A stretch of 64,000 bases of DNA from Bacteroidales bacterium (GCA_017549765.1 JAFYNM010000003.1:1-64000), one strand, 5' to 3'. Counted from the stretch's first letter, positions 1 to 8,952 are shown. Notes: generated by a model not told the origin, from the sequence alone. A program made the numbers and translations.

Positions 1-1
1 A

Positions 2-691
2 CAGATGGCCACAAGCAATTACTACGCGGCGGTGCGCGGCATTATGCGCGACAGCGTGGAGAATCTGCAGACGCTGGCGGCATGGCACTCGGCCGCAGGC
101 ATCTACGCCGACCCCTACTCGCTGACGGAAGTCGCCACGGCATTGGGCACTGCGGACGTGTCGAATATATCCTCCGCGCAACTGTCCCAGCCGGAGCTCG
201 ACAATTTCATAGCTTTCCGCACACTGGCGGCCACCCTGCGCCCCAATGCGAACAACCCCGCCGTCAACTGGCCCGCGGCCACGCCCGCGCAAGTGGTGGA
301 GCTGCAGCGCATAGCCGAGGCCAACACGGGCCGTTCCTCCGCCATGGCCAAGGGCGTGCTCTGCTTCTTCTTCGACATCTGCTACGAGGAGGATGAGACC
401 AAGGGACTCCTCGTGGAGACGTTCCATGGAACGTCTCCACAGAACGGCACCGACGGCGGCCTGCTGGTATATCCGAACCCCACGGACGGCACCATATATG
501 TAGAATTATCAGCTGCTGATATACAATACATAACCATTTTCAATTTACAAGGAGAAGTGATGAAATATATCTCAACGCCACAAGGAAAGAATTCTTTTAT
601 AAGCATCAAAGATTTACCCTCAGGAATCTATATGATACGTGTTACTGGCAGCAATGGACACATCTATCATCACAAACTGATAAAGAGATAA
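2..691 (+). CDS. C-terminal part of a secreted protein with type IX secretion sorting domain (5' end outside window)
   Basis: The reading frame is open from the first full codon of the window, so the gene very likely starts upstream; the ATG at base 5 is probably internal. About 229 residues are visible. Residues 1-140 are a helical, Ala-rich region I do not recognise, ending in a Cys/Phe-rich patch (LCFFFDICYEED). The last ~75 residues are a typical type IX secretion sorting domain: VYPNPTDG, then IFNLQGE, LPSGIYMIRV and a basic end HHKLIKR. Proteins with this tail are exported by the Sec and T9SS systems and attached to the cell surface or released. Base use changes sharply: the front is GC-rich, while the sorting domain from about base 490 is AT-rich, as if the tail were a separately acquired module. 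The ligand or enzymatic role cannot be told. Confidence 0.8.
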   Translation, partial: QMATSNYYAAVRGIMRDSVENLQTLAAWHSAAGIYADPYSLTEVATALGTADVSNISSAQLSQPELDNFIAFRTLAATLRPNANNPAVNWPAATPAQVVELQRIAEANTGRSSAMAKGVLCFFFDICYEEDETKGLLVETFHGTSPQNGTDGGLLVYPNPTDGTIYVELSAADIQYITIFNLQGEVMKYISTPQGKNSFISIKDLPSGIYMIRVTGSNGHIYHHKLIKR

Positions 692-735
692 CAATAATAT
701 AAACTTAATTATTAACCCATAATCACACAACATCT

Positions 736-1998
736 ATGAAAGACATTTTCGAAAGAATCAAAGAGTCCTCCGGTGGTCCGATCGGACAATACCGTGAGAA
801 GATAGACGGTTATTTTGCATTCCCGAAGCTGGAAGGCGAGCTCGGTCCGCACATGCGTTTCAACGGCAAGGATGTGCTCTGCTGGAGCATCAACAACTAC
901 CTCGGCCTGGCCAACCATCCTGAGGTCCGCAAGGCTGACGCGGAAGGTGCCGCCCGCTGGGGCATGGCCTACCCGATGGGCAGCCGTATGATGACCGGCC
1001 AGACCGCCCTCCACGAGCAATTAGAGAGAGAACTGGCTGAGTTCGAGCACAAAGAGGCCGCCTTCGAGTTCAACTTCGGCTACCAGGGTATCATGTCCAC
1101 CATCGATTCTCTCGTATCGCCCCATGATGTCATCGTATATGACGCGGAGGCCCACGCCTGTCTGCGCGACGGTATCCGTATGCACATCGGCAAGAAAATC
1201 AAATTCCGCCACAACGACATCCAAGACTGTGACAAAGTGCTGGCCAAAGCCTGCAAGATGGCTGACGAGCAGAACGGCGGCGTGCTGTTGATCACGGAAG
1301 GTGTCTTCGGCATGACCGGTGCCCTCGGCATCCTGGATCAGATCGCGGCCCTCAAGAAGAAATACCAGTTCCGCATCCTCATTGACGACGCACACGGCTT
1401 CGGCGCCATGGGTCCTCACGGAAGAGGCACCTCTGAACATTTCGGCGTCATGGACGACATCGATGTCTATATCGGCGCGTACGCCAAGTCCATGGCCACC
1501 ATCGGCGGCTTCGTAGCCTCCGAGAAGAGCATCATCAACTTCCTGCGCTACAACATGCGCTCCCAGATGTATGCCAAATCGCTCCCGATGCCCATTGTGG
1601 TCGGCTGTCTGAAACGTCTGGAGATCATCCGCAGCGAAGAAGGCGACCGTCTCAGGGCCCATCTGTGGGAAGTCACCCGCGCCCTACAGAAAGGATTCCG
1701 CGAACTCGGCTACGAGATCGGACCTGCTGAGGCATGCGTCACCCCCGTACACCTGTACTGCGGTGTAGATCAGGCCGCCAACATCGCCGTCGATCTGCGC
1801 GAGAACTACAACATCTTCTGCTCCATCGTCACCTACCCCGTCATCCCTCCAGGAATGCTCATCTTCCGCATCATCCCCACGGCTGCCCACAGCATGGAGG
1901 ACGTGAATTACACGCTGAACGCCTTCCGCGACATCAAAGAGAGACTGGCCAAGGGAGACTACGACAAGCCCATGCCGGATATGGCGCTCATTAAATAG
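736..1998 (+). CDS. spt: Serine palmitoyltransferase (PLP-dependent alpha-oxoamine synthase)
   Basis: A 420-residue fold-type I PLP enzyme of the alpha-oxoamine synthase family, which condenses an amino acid with an acyl thioester. Visible motifs: a His likely stacking on PLP in DAEAHACLRDG (His140), the Asp/His pair in LIDDAHGFGAMG (about 217-220), and the PLP lysine in GAYAKSMATIGGF (Lys251). The N-terminal part (SINNYLGLANHPEV, GSRMMTGQTALHEQLE) is typical. The alternatives are 8-amino-7-oxononanoate synthase (BioF) and 2-amino-3-ketobutyrate ligase. I prefer serine palmitoyltransferase because the extended N-terminus and overall sequence resemble the Bacteroides/Porphyromonas enzyme, no biotin genes are nearby, and a reductase and acyl-activating enzyme follow downstream. 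It would be cytosolic and start sphingolipid (dihydroceramide) synthesis from serine and a long-chain acyl donor. Confidence 0.8.
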   Translation: MKDIFERIKESSGGPIGQYREKIDGYFAFPKLEGELGPHMRFNGKDVLCWSINNYLGLANHPEVRKADAEGAARWGMAYPMGSRMMTGQTALHEQLERELAEFEHKEAAFEFNFGYQGIMSTIDSLVSPHDVIVYDAEAHACLRDGIRMHIGKKIKFRHNDIQDCDKVLAKACKMADEQNGGVLLITEGVFGMTGALGILDQIAALKKKYQFRILIDDAHGFGAMGPHGRGTSEHFGVMDDIDVYIGAYAKSMATIGGFVASEKSIINFLRYNMRSQMYAKSLPMPIVVGCLKRLEIIRSEEGDRLRAHLWEVTRALQKGFRELGYEIGPAEACVTPVHLYCGVDQAANIAVDLRENYNIFCSIVTYPVIPPGMLIFRIIPTAAHSMEDVNYTLNAFRDIKERLAKGDYDKPMPDMALIK

Positions 1999-2050
1999 TT
2001 AGGAGTTAGAAGTTAAGAATTAAGAGTTAAAAGTTAAGAGTTAAGAGTTA
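1999..2050. repeat. Short AT-rich tandem repeat (AGTTAAGA-like units) between two genes
   Basis: The 53-base gap holds about six degenerate copies of an 8-base unit of the type AGTTAAGA. A weaker version of the same kind of sequence (AGAAGTTTGGAATTAGAAGTT) follows the next gene at about 3282-3325. Such low-complexity spacers are common between genes in Bacteroidetes; function unknown. Confidence 0.7.
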
Positions 2051-2051
2051 C

Positions 2052-3281
2052 ATGAGCAAATACGAACTTAAATGTACCCAATGCGGCAAGGTCATCCCCG
2101 ACTTTGCCATTTGGTTTGATATGAACCAGGAGTGTTCCTGCGGCTGCAAGCGCGCCGAGGTCGTCTATAGTGCCGACTACCACCAGATTACCGAGCTCAC
2201 CAAGCCCGAGCACAAGCCGAGCAATTTCTACCATTACTTCGACTTCCTGCCTGTCATGGACAAGCAGAACATCGTCTCCTTCGGCGAGGGTGCCATTCCC
2301 ATTGAGGAGTGGGACTTCCTGGAGAAGTTGGCGAAGGAGAAGTACGGTATCGACTGTCGGGTGATGGTCTATCGCAACGACCTGAACGGTGGCAGCAACA
2401 CCTTCAAGGACATTGCCGCCTCGCTGGCCGCCTCCCTCTTCAAGGAGAACGGCGTGAAGGAGTTCTGTGTCGCCTCCACAGGCAACACCGCCACCGCCTA
2501 CGCCCGCTATCTGGCCGAGGCCGGCATCAAATTTACGGTCTTCATGCCTTCTGACGCCTGCGAGGACACCGTCAAGGCCATCAAATCCTACGGCCAGACG
2601 GTAGTCGTATGCGACGGCAACTACGGTTTTGCCAAGAAAGAGGCCAACGACTTCCACGAGAAGAACCACGTGCTCATCTCCACGGGCAACATCGATCCCA
2701 TCCGTGTGGAGGCCAAGAAGACGATGGTCTTCGAGTACCTGCGCCAGTTGGGCAAGATGCCCGATGTGTATATGCAGGCTGTCGCGGGTGGCACCGGTCC
2801 CATCGCCTTGGACAAGGGCATCCGTGATCTGCAGACCGCCTTCCCGGAGACCAAGCTGCCCCGCATGCTGCTGGTCCAGCAGGACACCTGCGACCCGATG
2901 GTGCAGGCCTGGAGCAAAGCGGTCGCCGCTGGCTTCCCTGAGGGCTATGAGAAGGACTATCCCATCATCGCGGATCCCAAGACCTTCGTGTCCATCCTTA
3001 CGGCCGGCAACCCGGGCATGTACCCCATCGTGGCACCCATCGTGCGCAAGAGCGGGGGCACCTTCCTGCGGGTCAAGGAGAGCGAGCTGGCAAGATACGG
3101 CAAGATCGTCAAGGACGAACGCGGCATCTACCTCGGACCCGCCTCCATCGTCTGCTTCGCCGGCTTCTACAAAGCACTCGAAGAGGGACAGATCCGCAAC
3201 GGCGAGACCGTCCTCCTCAACACGGGCGAGGGAGCCGCACGGGCCACTTTCTTCAAGAAGATGATAGACGAGATCCGTTAG
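2052..3281 (+). CDS. Threonine synthase-like PLP enzyme with N-terminal zinc ribbon
   Basis: A 409-residue fold-type II PLP enzyme. The N-terminus holds a small Cys cluster (Cys8 and Cys11, then ECSCGC at 27-32) like the zinc ribbon of plant/archaeal-type threonine synthases. The PLP lysine lies in GGSNTFKDIAA (Lys119), and the phosphate/substrate loop is ASTGNTATAYARY. Family members convert O-phosphohomoserine to threonine, but some homologues work on other beta- or gamma-leaving-group substrates. No thrA/thrB neighbours are present, so the true substrate is open. It lies 53 bases after the palmitoyltransferase gene on the same strand and is followed by a clear terminator, so the two may form one transcript. 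A role in supplying serine or a serine-like head group is conceivable but only a guess. Confidence 0.75.
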   Translation: MSKYELKCTQCGKVIPDFAIWFDMNQECSCGCKRAEVVYSADYHQITELTKPEHKPSNFYHYFDFLPVMDKQNIVSFGEGAIPIEEWDFLEKLAKEKYGIDCRVMVYRNDLNGGSNTFKDIAASLAASLFKENGVKEFCVASTGNTATAYARYLAEAGIKFTVFMPSDACEDTVKAIKSYGQTVVVCDGNYGFAKKEANDFHEKNHVLISTGNIDPIRVEAKKTMVFEYLRQLGKMPDVYMQAVAGGTGPIALDKGIRDLQTAFPETKLPRMLLVQQDTCDPMVQAWSKAVAAGFPEGYEKDYPIIADPKTFVSILTAGNPGMYPIVAPIVRKSGGTFLRVKESELARYGKIVKDERGIYLGPASIVCFAGFYKALEEGQIRNGETVLLNTGEGAARATFFKKMIDEIR

Positions 3282-3338
3282 AAGTTTGGAATTAGAAGTT
3301 AGAAGTTTCTAGTTTTTAGTTTTGAAGAATTATATACT

Positions 3339-3371
3339 ATGGGCACTTCCTGAAGGAGGTGTCCATTTTTT
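3339..3371 (+). terminator. Rho-independent terminator after the threonine synthase-like gene
   Basis: A 12-bp stem (ATGGGCACTTCC / GGAGGTGTCCAT, with two G-T pairs) closed by a TGAA loop is followed directly by five Ts. It ends the first transcript and separates it from the reductase operon. Confidence 0.85.
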
Positions 3372-3374
3372 AAG

Positions 3375-3382
3375 TATCTTTG
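3375..3382 (+). promoter_or_regulatory. Bacteroidetes-type -7 promoter element TATCTTTG
   Basis: It matches TAnnTTTG and lies 41 bases before the reductase start, right after the terminator. It probably drives the four-gene operon 3423-8811. Confidence 0.65.
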
Positions 3383-3422
3383 CCGCCGATTATTCATACT
3401 TCGTTTTAAAAGAGAAAAGATT

Positions 3423-4223
3423 ATGAACGACTATACCCATAAAGTAGTCTGGATCACGGGGACCTCCTCCGGCATTGGCAAGGAGACGGCCTTCCGTTTT
3501 GCGGAGGCGGGTGCGCGGCTCATTCTCACGGCCTTGGAGCCCGACCTCTTGGAGCAGGTGCGTGAGGAGTGCCTGCAGCGCGGTGCCGAGACGGTGACCA
3601 ACCTCCCCTTCGACCTTTCGCAGACCGATGCGCTGATGCAGTTGGCAGAGGACGCCTGGAACGCCTACGGGCGCATCGACCTCTTCTACAACAATGCCGG
3701 CATCAGCCAGCGGGGCACCACCGTGGAGACCGACATGGCCGTCATCCGCAAGGTGATGGACATCGACTACTACGCACCTGTCATCCTCACAAAATCCGTT
3801 TTGCCCAAGATGATCGAGCAGGGCGGCGGTCAGCTGGCCGTCACCACCAGCATCGCCGGGCTCTTCGGGTTCCCCTTGCGCTGCGCCTACTCGTCGGCCA
3901 AGCATGCCCTTTACGGATTCTTCGAGACCGTGGCGGCGGAGAACTACAAGGACAACATCCGAGTGACCATCCTCACGCCGGGGCGCGTGCAGACCAACAT
4001 ATCCGTCAACTCGTTGGAGAAAGACGGCAGCCGGCACGGCAAGATGGACGCGGGCCAGGCGGGCGGCATCACACCCGAGAAGGCCTCACACATCATCTTC
4101 AAAGCCATCGCCAAGGAGAAACGGGAACAGCTGGTGGGCAGCTCCGAACTGATCATGGCCCACATCAAGCGCTTCTTCCCAGGACTCTGCGCCAGACTGG
4201 CCCGCAAAATCAAACCTATGTAA
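3423..4223 (+). CDS. Short-chain dehydrogenase/reductase
   Basis: A 266-residue classical SDR. The cofactor motif TGTSSGIG is at 12-19, the structural motif NNAG at about 90-93, and the catalytic Ser-Tyr-Lys set is Ser143, Tyr156 and Lys160 (YSSAK). The C-terminus is basic and hydrophobic (AHIKRFFPGLCARLARKIKPM), which suggests membrane contact, as in lipid-acting SDRs. It lies downstream of serine palmitoyltransferase and 12 bases upstream of an acyl-adenylating enzyme, so 3-ketosphinganine reductase is an attractive but unproven assignment; a general ketoacyl reductase is the alternative. The cofactor preference was not determined. Confidence 0.8.
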   Translation: MNDYTHKVVWITGTSSGIGKETAFRFAEAGARLILTALEPDLLEQVREECLQRGAETVTNLPFDLSQTDALMQLAEDAWNAYGRIDLFYNNAGISQRGTTVETDMAVIRKVMDIDYYAPVILTKSVLPKMIEQGGGQLAVTTSIAGLFGFPLRCAYSSAKHALYGFFETVAAENYKDNIRVTILTPGRVQTNISVNSLEKDGSRHGKMDAGQAGGITPEKASHIIFKAIAKEKREQLVGSSELIMAHIKRFFPGLCARLARKIKPM

Positions 4224-4235
4224 TTTGACCATTCT

Positions 4236-5900
4236 ATGACCAAACATTTCTTTGAATATTTCAACGACGTCTTCCCAGCACGCTGGAACGAGCACGCCCT
4301 CACCGACTATAATGGTGATATAGATTACACCTTCGGCGATGTGGCGGCGCAGATACAGCGTATCGGCAACTATTTCAGGGCCATCGGCATCCAGCCAGGC
4401 GACAAGATCGCCATCTGCGGCCGTAACTGCGCCAACTGGGCCGTTGCCTACCTGGCCATCGCCAACTACGGTGGCATCATCGTCTCCATCCTGCAGGACT
4501 TCCACGGAGACGACATCCGCGACCTCCTCAACCACTCCGATGCCAAAGTCCTCTTCATCGGTCCATACGTGCTGAAAAACATCCTGGAAGAGGAGACCTA
4601 CAAAAACATACTGGTGGATAACGGGACTATCCCGGAGATGCTTCCGCAGATGAAAGCCATCATCTCCCTGACCGACTTCGCCACCCTCTACTCCACCGCC
4701 GACACAGAGTCGCTGGCCAACTTCGACATACCCTCTTTGGATCCGGAGGAGTTCTCCTTCCCCATCCGTAATATCGACAACCAGCTACTCATCAACTACA
4801 CCTCTGGGTCCATGGGCGCGCCCAAGGGGGTGATGCTCTCCTACCGCTCGCTCTCTTCCAACATTGCCGCAGGTCTGAAGTTCCTGCCCAACAAGCCGGG
4901 CTGGAAGGTCGTCTCCATGCTACCCCTTGCGCACATGTACGGACAATTGGCCGAGTTCCTGTACCCGCTGGCCAACGGCTGCCATATCTACTTCCTGACG
5001 AAGACCCCCACCCCCACCCTGCTGATGAAGGCCTTCTCGGACGTACATCCCTACGAGGTTGTCACCGTTCCGATGGTCATCGAGAAGATCTACAAACGCA
5101 GTCTGGCGCCTGTGCTGGACAAGAAAGTGATCAAAAGCATCATGCACGTGCCCTTTTTCAACCGTGTCATCAAACAGGTCATCAAGAGCAAGCTGATGAA
5201 GGCCTTCGGTGGCGAGTTGAAATACTTCATGGTAGGGGGTGCCGCGCTGAACGAGGATGTAGAGCGCAACCTGCTGAAAGTCGGTTTTCCCTTGGTAGTG
5301 GGCTACGGCATGACCGAATGCGGCCCGCTGATTGGCGGCTGCCATATCAAAGACTTCGTGCCCCGTTCCAGCGGCCATATCCTGCCCAACAACGAGATCC
5401 GCATCGACTCTGCCGACCCATACCATGAGGTTGGCGAGATCCTGGTCCGCGGCGAGCACGTCATGATGGGCTACTACAAGAACGAAGAGGCCACCAAGGC
5501 CACCTTCACCGAGGACGGCTGGCTCCGCACCGGCGACCTCGGCATCATCGACAAGCACAACAACATCTTCATCAGAGGGCGCAACAAGAACATGATCCTG
5601 GGCGCCTCCGGCCAGAATATCTACCCCGAGGAGATCGAAGACAAACTCAACAACATGGAGGGAGTCGTCGAGTCCGTCGTGGTGGAGCGCGAAGGCAAGC
5701 TCGTGGCGCTGGTGTTCCCCGACTATGCCAAGAGTGGCGAGCTGGAGTTCGACTCCCGCATCGTAGCCTTGATGAAGGAAAACCTGCAGAAGATCAACAA
5801 ACTGCTGCCCAAATACAGCCAGATCTCCAAGATCGAACTTCAGAAAGACGAGTTCGACAAGACTCCCAAGAAGAGTATCAAACGTTTCTTATACAAATAA
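4236..5900 (+). CDS. AMP-binding long-chain acyl-CoA (or acyl-ACP) synthetase
   Basis: A 554-residue member of the ANL adenylate-forming family. Visible motifs are the P-loop-like A3 motif YTSGSMGAPKGV (about 188-199), GYGMTECGPL (A5), RTGDLG (A7), the hinge IRGRNKNMILGASGQNIYPEEIED (A8), and the C-terminal catalytic Lys in KTPKKSIKRFLYK. The enzyme activates a fatty acid with ATP and passes it to CoA or another thiol. It sits 12 bases after the reductase and 15 before the NagB-LmbE fusion, so it is in one operon. Joined to the palmitoyltransferase and reductase, it could supply acyl chains for sphingoid base or ceramide formation. The exact acyl chain length and acceptor cannot be read from sequence. 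Confidence 0.85.
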   Translation: MTKHFFEYFNDVFPARWNEHALTDYNGDIDYTFGDVAAQIQRIGNYFRAIGIQPGDKIAICGRNCANWAVAYLAIANYGGIIVSILQDFHGDDIRDLLNHSDAKVLFIGPYVLKNILEEETYKNILVDNGTIPEMLPQMKAIISLTDFATLYSTADTESLANFDIPSLDPEEFSFPIRNIDNQLLINYTSGSMGAPKGVMLSYRSLSSNIAAGLKFLPNKPGWKVVSMLPLAHMYGQLAEFLYPLANGCHIYFLTKTPTPTLLMKAFSDVHPYEVVTVPMVIEKIYKRSLAPVLDKKVIKSIMHVPFFNRVIKQVIKSKLMKAFGGELKYFMVGGAALNEDVERNLLKVGFPLVVGYGMTECGPLIGGCHIKDFVPRSSGHILPNNEIRIDSADPYHEVGEILVRGEHVMMGYYKNEEATKATFTEDGWLRTGDLGIIDKHNNIFIRGRNKNMILGASGQNIYPEEIEDKLNNMEGVVESVVVEREGKLVALVFPDYAKSGELEFDSRIVALMKENLQKINKLLPKYSQISKIELQKDEFDKTPKKSIKRFLYK

Positions 5901-5915
5901 ACAACAACCTTTGCC

Positions 5916-8228
5916 ATGTCCGATTTTTCATCCGTTGAAAAGAGTTTCTTAAAAGAGAAGACGAACCATTTTGCCACCAACATCCCCTATATCACGGTGG
6001 AGAACTTCCCGACCTTGGGTCTGCTCACCGCGCTGCGATTCTTGGAGTGGGTGGCCGACAATCCCGACGGTGTCATCAGCCTGCCGACGGGCAAGACACC
6101 TGAATACTTCATCACCTGGGTCAAGCGGATCCTGGCGGAATGGGACACGCCCGAGGGTACTACCTTCCGGGAGAAACACGGTTTGCATCTGTCTCGTAAA
6201 CCAGACCTGTCGGGGCTTCATTTTGTGCAGATCGACGAGTTCTACCCCATCAGTCCGAGTCAGCACAACAGCTTCTACAACTATGTGCAGAAGTTCTATG
6301 TGGAAGGATTTGGCTTGGATGCCAGCAAGGGCATCTTCATCAACTGCGACGAGATACCCCTGGCAGACGGCATGAGTTTCAAGGAGGTCTTCCCCGACTA
6401 CAAAGTGGATCTCTCCTTGCGTTATCGCGAGGCCAAGACGCCGGAAGAGGTGTTGAAGCAGCGCTCCATCTTCCTGATTGACGAGTGGTGCAGCCAGTAT
6501 GAGCAGAAAATCCAGAACATGGGCGGCATCGGCTTTTTCTTGGGTGGCATCGGTCCTGATGGCCACATCGCCTTCAACGTGCGGGGCAGCGACTTCCACA
6601 GCACCACGCGGCTGACGGCCACTAACTTTGAGACGCAGGCAGCCTCTGCCGGCGACTTAGGCGGCATTGAGGTGTCGCGCTTTAGACCGGTCATCACCAT
6701 CGGCCTGCACACCATCAGCTACAAGAAAGACGCGGTGGCCATCATCTTCGCCGCTGGCGAGGCCAAGGCCGAGATGGTGCAGTTGGCCTTGGAGGAGGAA
6801 CCTTCCAACCGCTATCCTGCCTCCGTGCTCAGCACAATGCCCAACGCACGCTTCTATCTGACCAACGGCGCCGCCTCCATGCTGCACGACGCTGTCCACC
6901 AATACTACACGGGCACCCCTTGGTCGCAAGAGAAGAGCGACCGCGCCATCATGAACCTCTGCAAGAGAATCGACAAGTTCAGCGACAAGCTCTCCTTGGC
7001 GGACTTGCAAGACGACCCCTACTGCCCGATGATCCCGAACCTATCGATGGACTCCATCCAAGACTCCATCGACTCTATCGTCCAAAAGATCGACAAGGGC
7101 ATGGAGCCCGTTCATGGCAAGGTCATCTACAATACGGCACCGCATCACGACGACATCCTCTTGGGCATGCTGCCCTACCTCCAGCATATCGCCGCCGACC
7201 CGACCAACGAGATGCACTGCTCCATCATGACCTCCGGCTTCAACGCCGTCACCAACCGCTTCCTGATCCTGCATCTCAGCAATACGCTCCGGCTGCTACG
7301 CAAAGGACTCATCCAGATGGTCTATTATCCGAACTTCTTCACGGAAGGATACAAGATGAAACGGGTGAAGGACGTGTATCACTCCCTCATCAAGATCGCC
7401 TCGCAGCAGAAGTCCGAGTTTATGCGAGGTTTTGCGCACCGTCTGGTACGCGACATCGTTGAGATCTGGAACATCCAGTCCGTAGAGGAGTTGGACGCCA
7501 AGCTGGTCAAGCTGATTGAGTTCACCCGCAAATGCTACGACGGGGAGAAGATGCCCCCTGCCATTCAGAAGTTGAAGGGCATGATCCGCGAATTTGAGGA
7601 AGAGCTGGTGTGGGCCCACTTCGGCATGACGGAAGACCGGGTGCACCATCTGCGCTTGGGTTTCTACAAAGGCGACATCTTCACCGAGAATCCGAACCGC
7701 GAGCGCGACGTGATGCCCATTTTAGAGGAGTTGCGCACCATCAAGCCCGACATCATCTCCTTGGCCTTCGACCCCGAGGGCAGCGGTCCCGACACCCACT
7801 ACAAGGTGTTGCAGGCCATCGCCGACGCCATCCGCTTGTGGGGACAGGAGTACGACACCTCCCGATTGAAAATATGGGGTTATCGTAATGTGTGGTACAA
7901 GTTCCATCCTGCGGAGGCCACACATATCATCCCTGTTTCCTTGAACGACATGAGTGCCTTCAGTCATGCCTTCAAGCACTGCTATCTGAGTCAGGTCGAT
8001 GCCTCCTTCCCGAGCTACAAGCTGGACGGCAAGTTCAGCGTGCTGGCGCAGAGCATCTGGGTGGAACAGCTGCGCAATGTGCAGTTGCTCTTGGGCAAGC
8101 CCTTCTTCTTCGAGCACAGCAACCCCATCCTGCGCGCCACCCACGGGCTGATGTTCCTACGGGAGATGACCACCGAGGAGTTCTTGCAGAACGCCCGCGA
8201 GCTGGAGAAGTCGATGCAAGGTTTTTAA
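5916..8228 (+). CDS. nagB: Glucosamine-6-phosphate deaminase-like / LmbE (PIG-L) deacetylase fusion
   Basis: A 770-residue two-part protein. Residues about 30-330 are a NagB/6-phosphogluconolactonase-type isomerase: LPTGKTPEYF (about 56-65), QIDEFYPIS with the catalytic Asp/Glu pair (107-108), and GIGPDGHIAFN (211-221). Residues about 400-640 carry a PIG-L/LmbE-like N-deacetylase domain with the metal motif APHHDD (408-413) and a later SLAFDPEGSGPDTHYK segment. Fusions of this kind are known in Bacteroidetes and are annotated as glucosamine-6-phosphate deaminase. The pair of activities would deacetylate an N-acetylhexosamine compound and deaminate/isomerise the amino sugar phosphate. It is cytosolic, and lies in an operon with a ligase (15-base gap) and a nucleosidase (16-base gap). 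It is longer than the single-domain enzyme by about 500 residues. Confidence 0.8.
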   Translation: MSDFSSVEKSFLKEKTNHFATNIPYITVENFPTLGLLTALRFLEWVADNPDGVISLPTGKTPEYFITWVKRILAEWDTPEGTTFREKHGLHLSRKPDLSGLHFVQIDEFYPISPSQHNSFYNYVQKFYVEGFGLDASKGIFINCDEIPLADGMSFKEVFPDYKVDLSLRYREAKTPEEVLKQRSIFLIDEWCSQYEQKIQNMGGIGFFLGGIGPDGHIAFNVRGSDFHSTTRLTATNFETQAASAGDLGGIEVSRFRPVITIGLHTISYKKDAVAIIFAAGEAKAEMVQLALEEEPSNRYPASVLSTMPNARFYLTNGAASMLHDAVHQYYTGTPWSQEKSDRAIMNLCKRIDKFSDKLSLADLQDDPYCPMIPNLSMDSIQDSIDSIVQKIDKGMEPVHGKVIYNTAPHHDDILLGMLPYLQHIAADPTNEMHCSIMTSGFNAVTNRFLILHLSNTLRLLRKGLIQMVYYPNFFTEGYKMKRVKDVYHSLIKIASQQKSEFMRGFAHRLVRDIVEIWNIQSVEELDAKLVKLIEFTRKCYDGEKMPPAIQKLKGMIREFEEELVWAHFGMTEDRVHHLRLGFYKGDIFTENPNRERDVMPILEELRTIKPDIISLAFDPEGSGPDTHYKVLQAIADAIRLWGQEYDTSRLKIWGYRNVWYKFHPAEATHIIPVSLNDMSAFSHAFKHCYLSQVDASFPSYKLDGKFSVLAQSIWVEQLRNVQLLLGKPFFFEHSNPILRATHGLMFLREMTTEEFLQNARELEKSMQGF

Positions 8229-8244
8229 TGAAAAAGCAGGTATT

Positions 8245-8811
8245 ATGAGAATCGCACTATTTGCCGCCGTAGAAGACGAGGTGAAACCCATCGCATCGAG
8301 AGTTCACCTTACCGGCATCGGGCGTGAGAACGCCACCATGGCGATGATACGTTTTATGGAACAGCATAAGGACGAGGCGTTCACCATGGTGAACGTCGGC
8401 ACAGCGGGAGCGCACACACTTCCCGTGGGCAGTATTGTCAACATCCGGGAGATCACCACCGGCGGGGCCTCTTTCCTGCAAGAACCCATGTTGCTGGATC
8501 AGCTGCCCGGGGCTCCCACAATGCCCGGCGCCACGCTCTTCTCCTCCGACTGCTTCGTATCGCCCCGCGTCTATAGCGCCGACTTCTTACTGAATCTGGC
8601 CCAAAAGGCCGACTGCTTCGACATGGAATCATCGGTGCTCTATACCTTCGCCAAGCAATATGGCAAACCATTCGTCTCGTACAAGATCATCACCGACCAT
8701 CTGGATGTGGACATCACAGAGTGGCAACGCCGTGTGGGAGAGCTGAACAAAGAACTGGCACAATTCGTTACAAAGTTGATTGAAGGTATGGAATTGGTGC
8801 CCCTGAAATAA
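8245..8811 (+). CDS. Nucleoside phosphorylase/nucleosidase family protein
   Basis: A 188-residue protein of the PNP/UDP phosphorylase superfamily, shorter than usual (about 230). The segments MVNVGTAGAH, GSIVNIREI and, above all, DCFDMESSVLYTFAKQYGKPF followed by IITDHLD match the purine-binding Met-Glu and general-acid Asp regions of MTA/SAH nucleosidases. It probably cleaves a purine nucleoside or thionucleoside; the substrate is not certain. It is the last gene of the operon, 16 bases after the NagB fusion. Confidence 0.65.
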   Translation: MRIALFAAVEDEVKPIASRVHLTGIGRENATMAMIRFMEQHKDEAFTMVNVGTAGAHTLPVGSIVNIREITTGGASFLQEPMLLDQLPGAPTMPGATLFSSDCFVSPRVYSADFLLNLAQKADCFDMESSVLYTFAKQYGKPFVSYKIITDHLDVDITEWQRRVGELNKELAQFVTKLIEGMELVPLK

Positions 8812-8848
8812 AAAATTTCAATGGTGTAAAACCGAAAGAAAAAAAGTG

Positions 8849-8856
8849 TATTTTTG
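8849..8856 (+). promoter_or_regulatory. -7 promoter element TATTTTTG for tRNA-Pro
   Basis: A perfect TAnnTTTG element ends 14 bases before the mature tRNA start, the spacing expected for a short leader. Confidence 0.65.
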
Positions 8857-8870
8857 CGGCCTCAAACGTT

Positions 8871-8945
8871 CGGGGTGTGGCGCAGTTGGCTTAGCGCACT
8901 TGCATGGGGTGCAAGGGGTCGTCCGTTCGAGTCGGATCACCCCGA
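8871..8945 (+). tRNA. tRNA-Pro (anticodon GGG)
   Basis: A complete cloverleaf of 75 nt: acceptor CGGGGTG/CACCCCG, D stem GCGC/GCGC, anticodon stem CTTGC/GCAAG with loop ATGGGGT, T arm GTCCG-TTCGAGT-CGGAT, discriminator A. The CCA end is not encoded. Confidence 0.95.
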
Positions 8946-8952
8946 CGAACTA

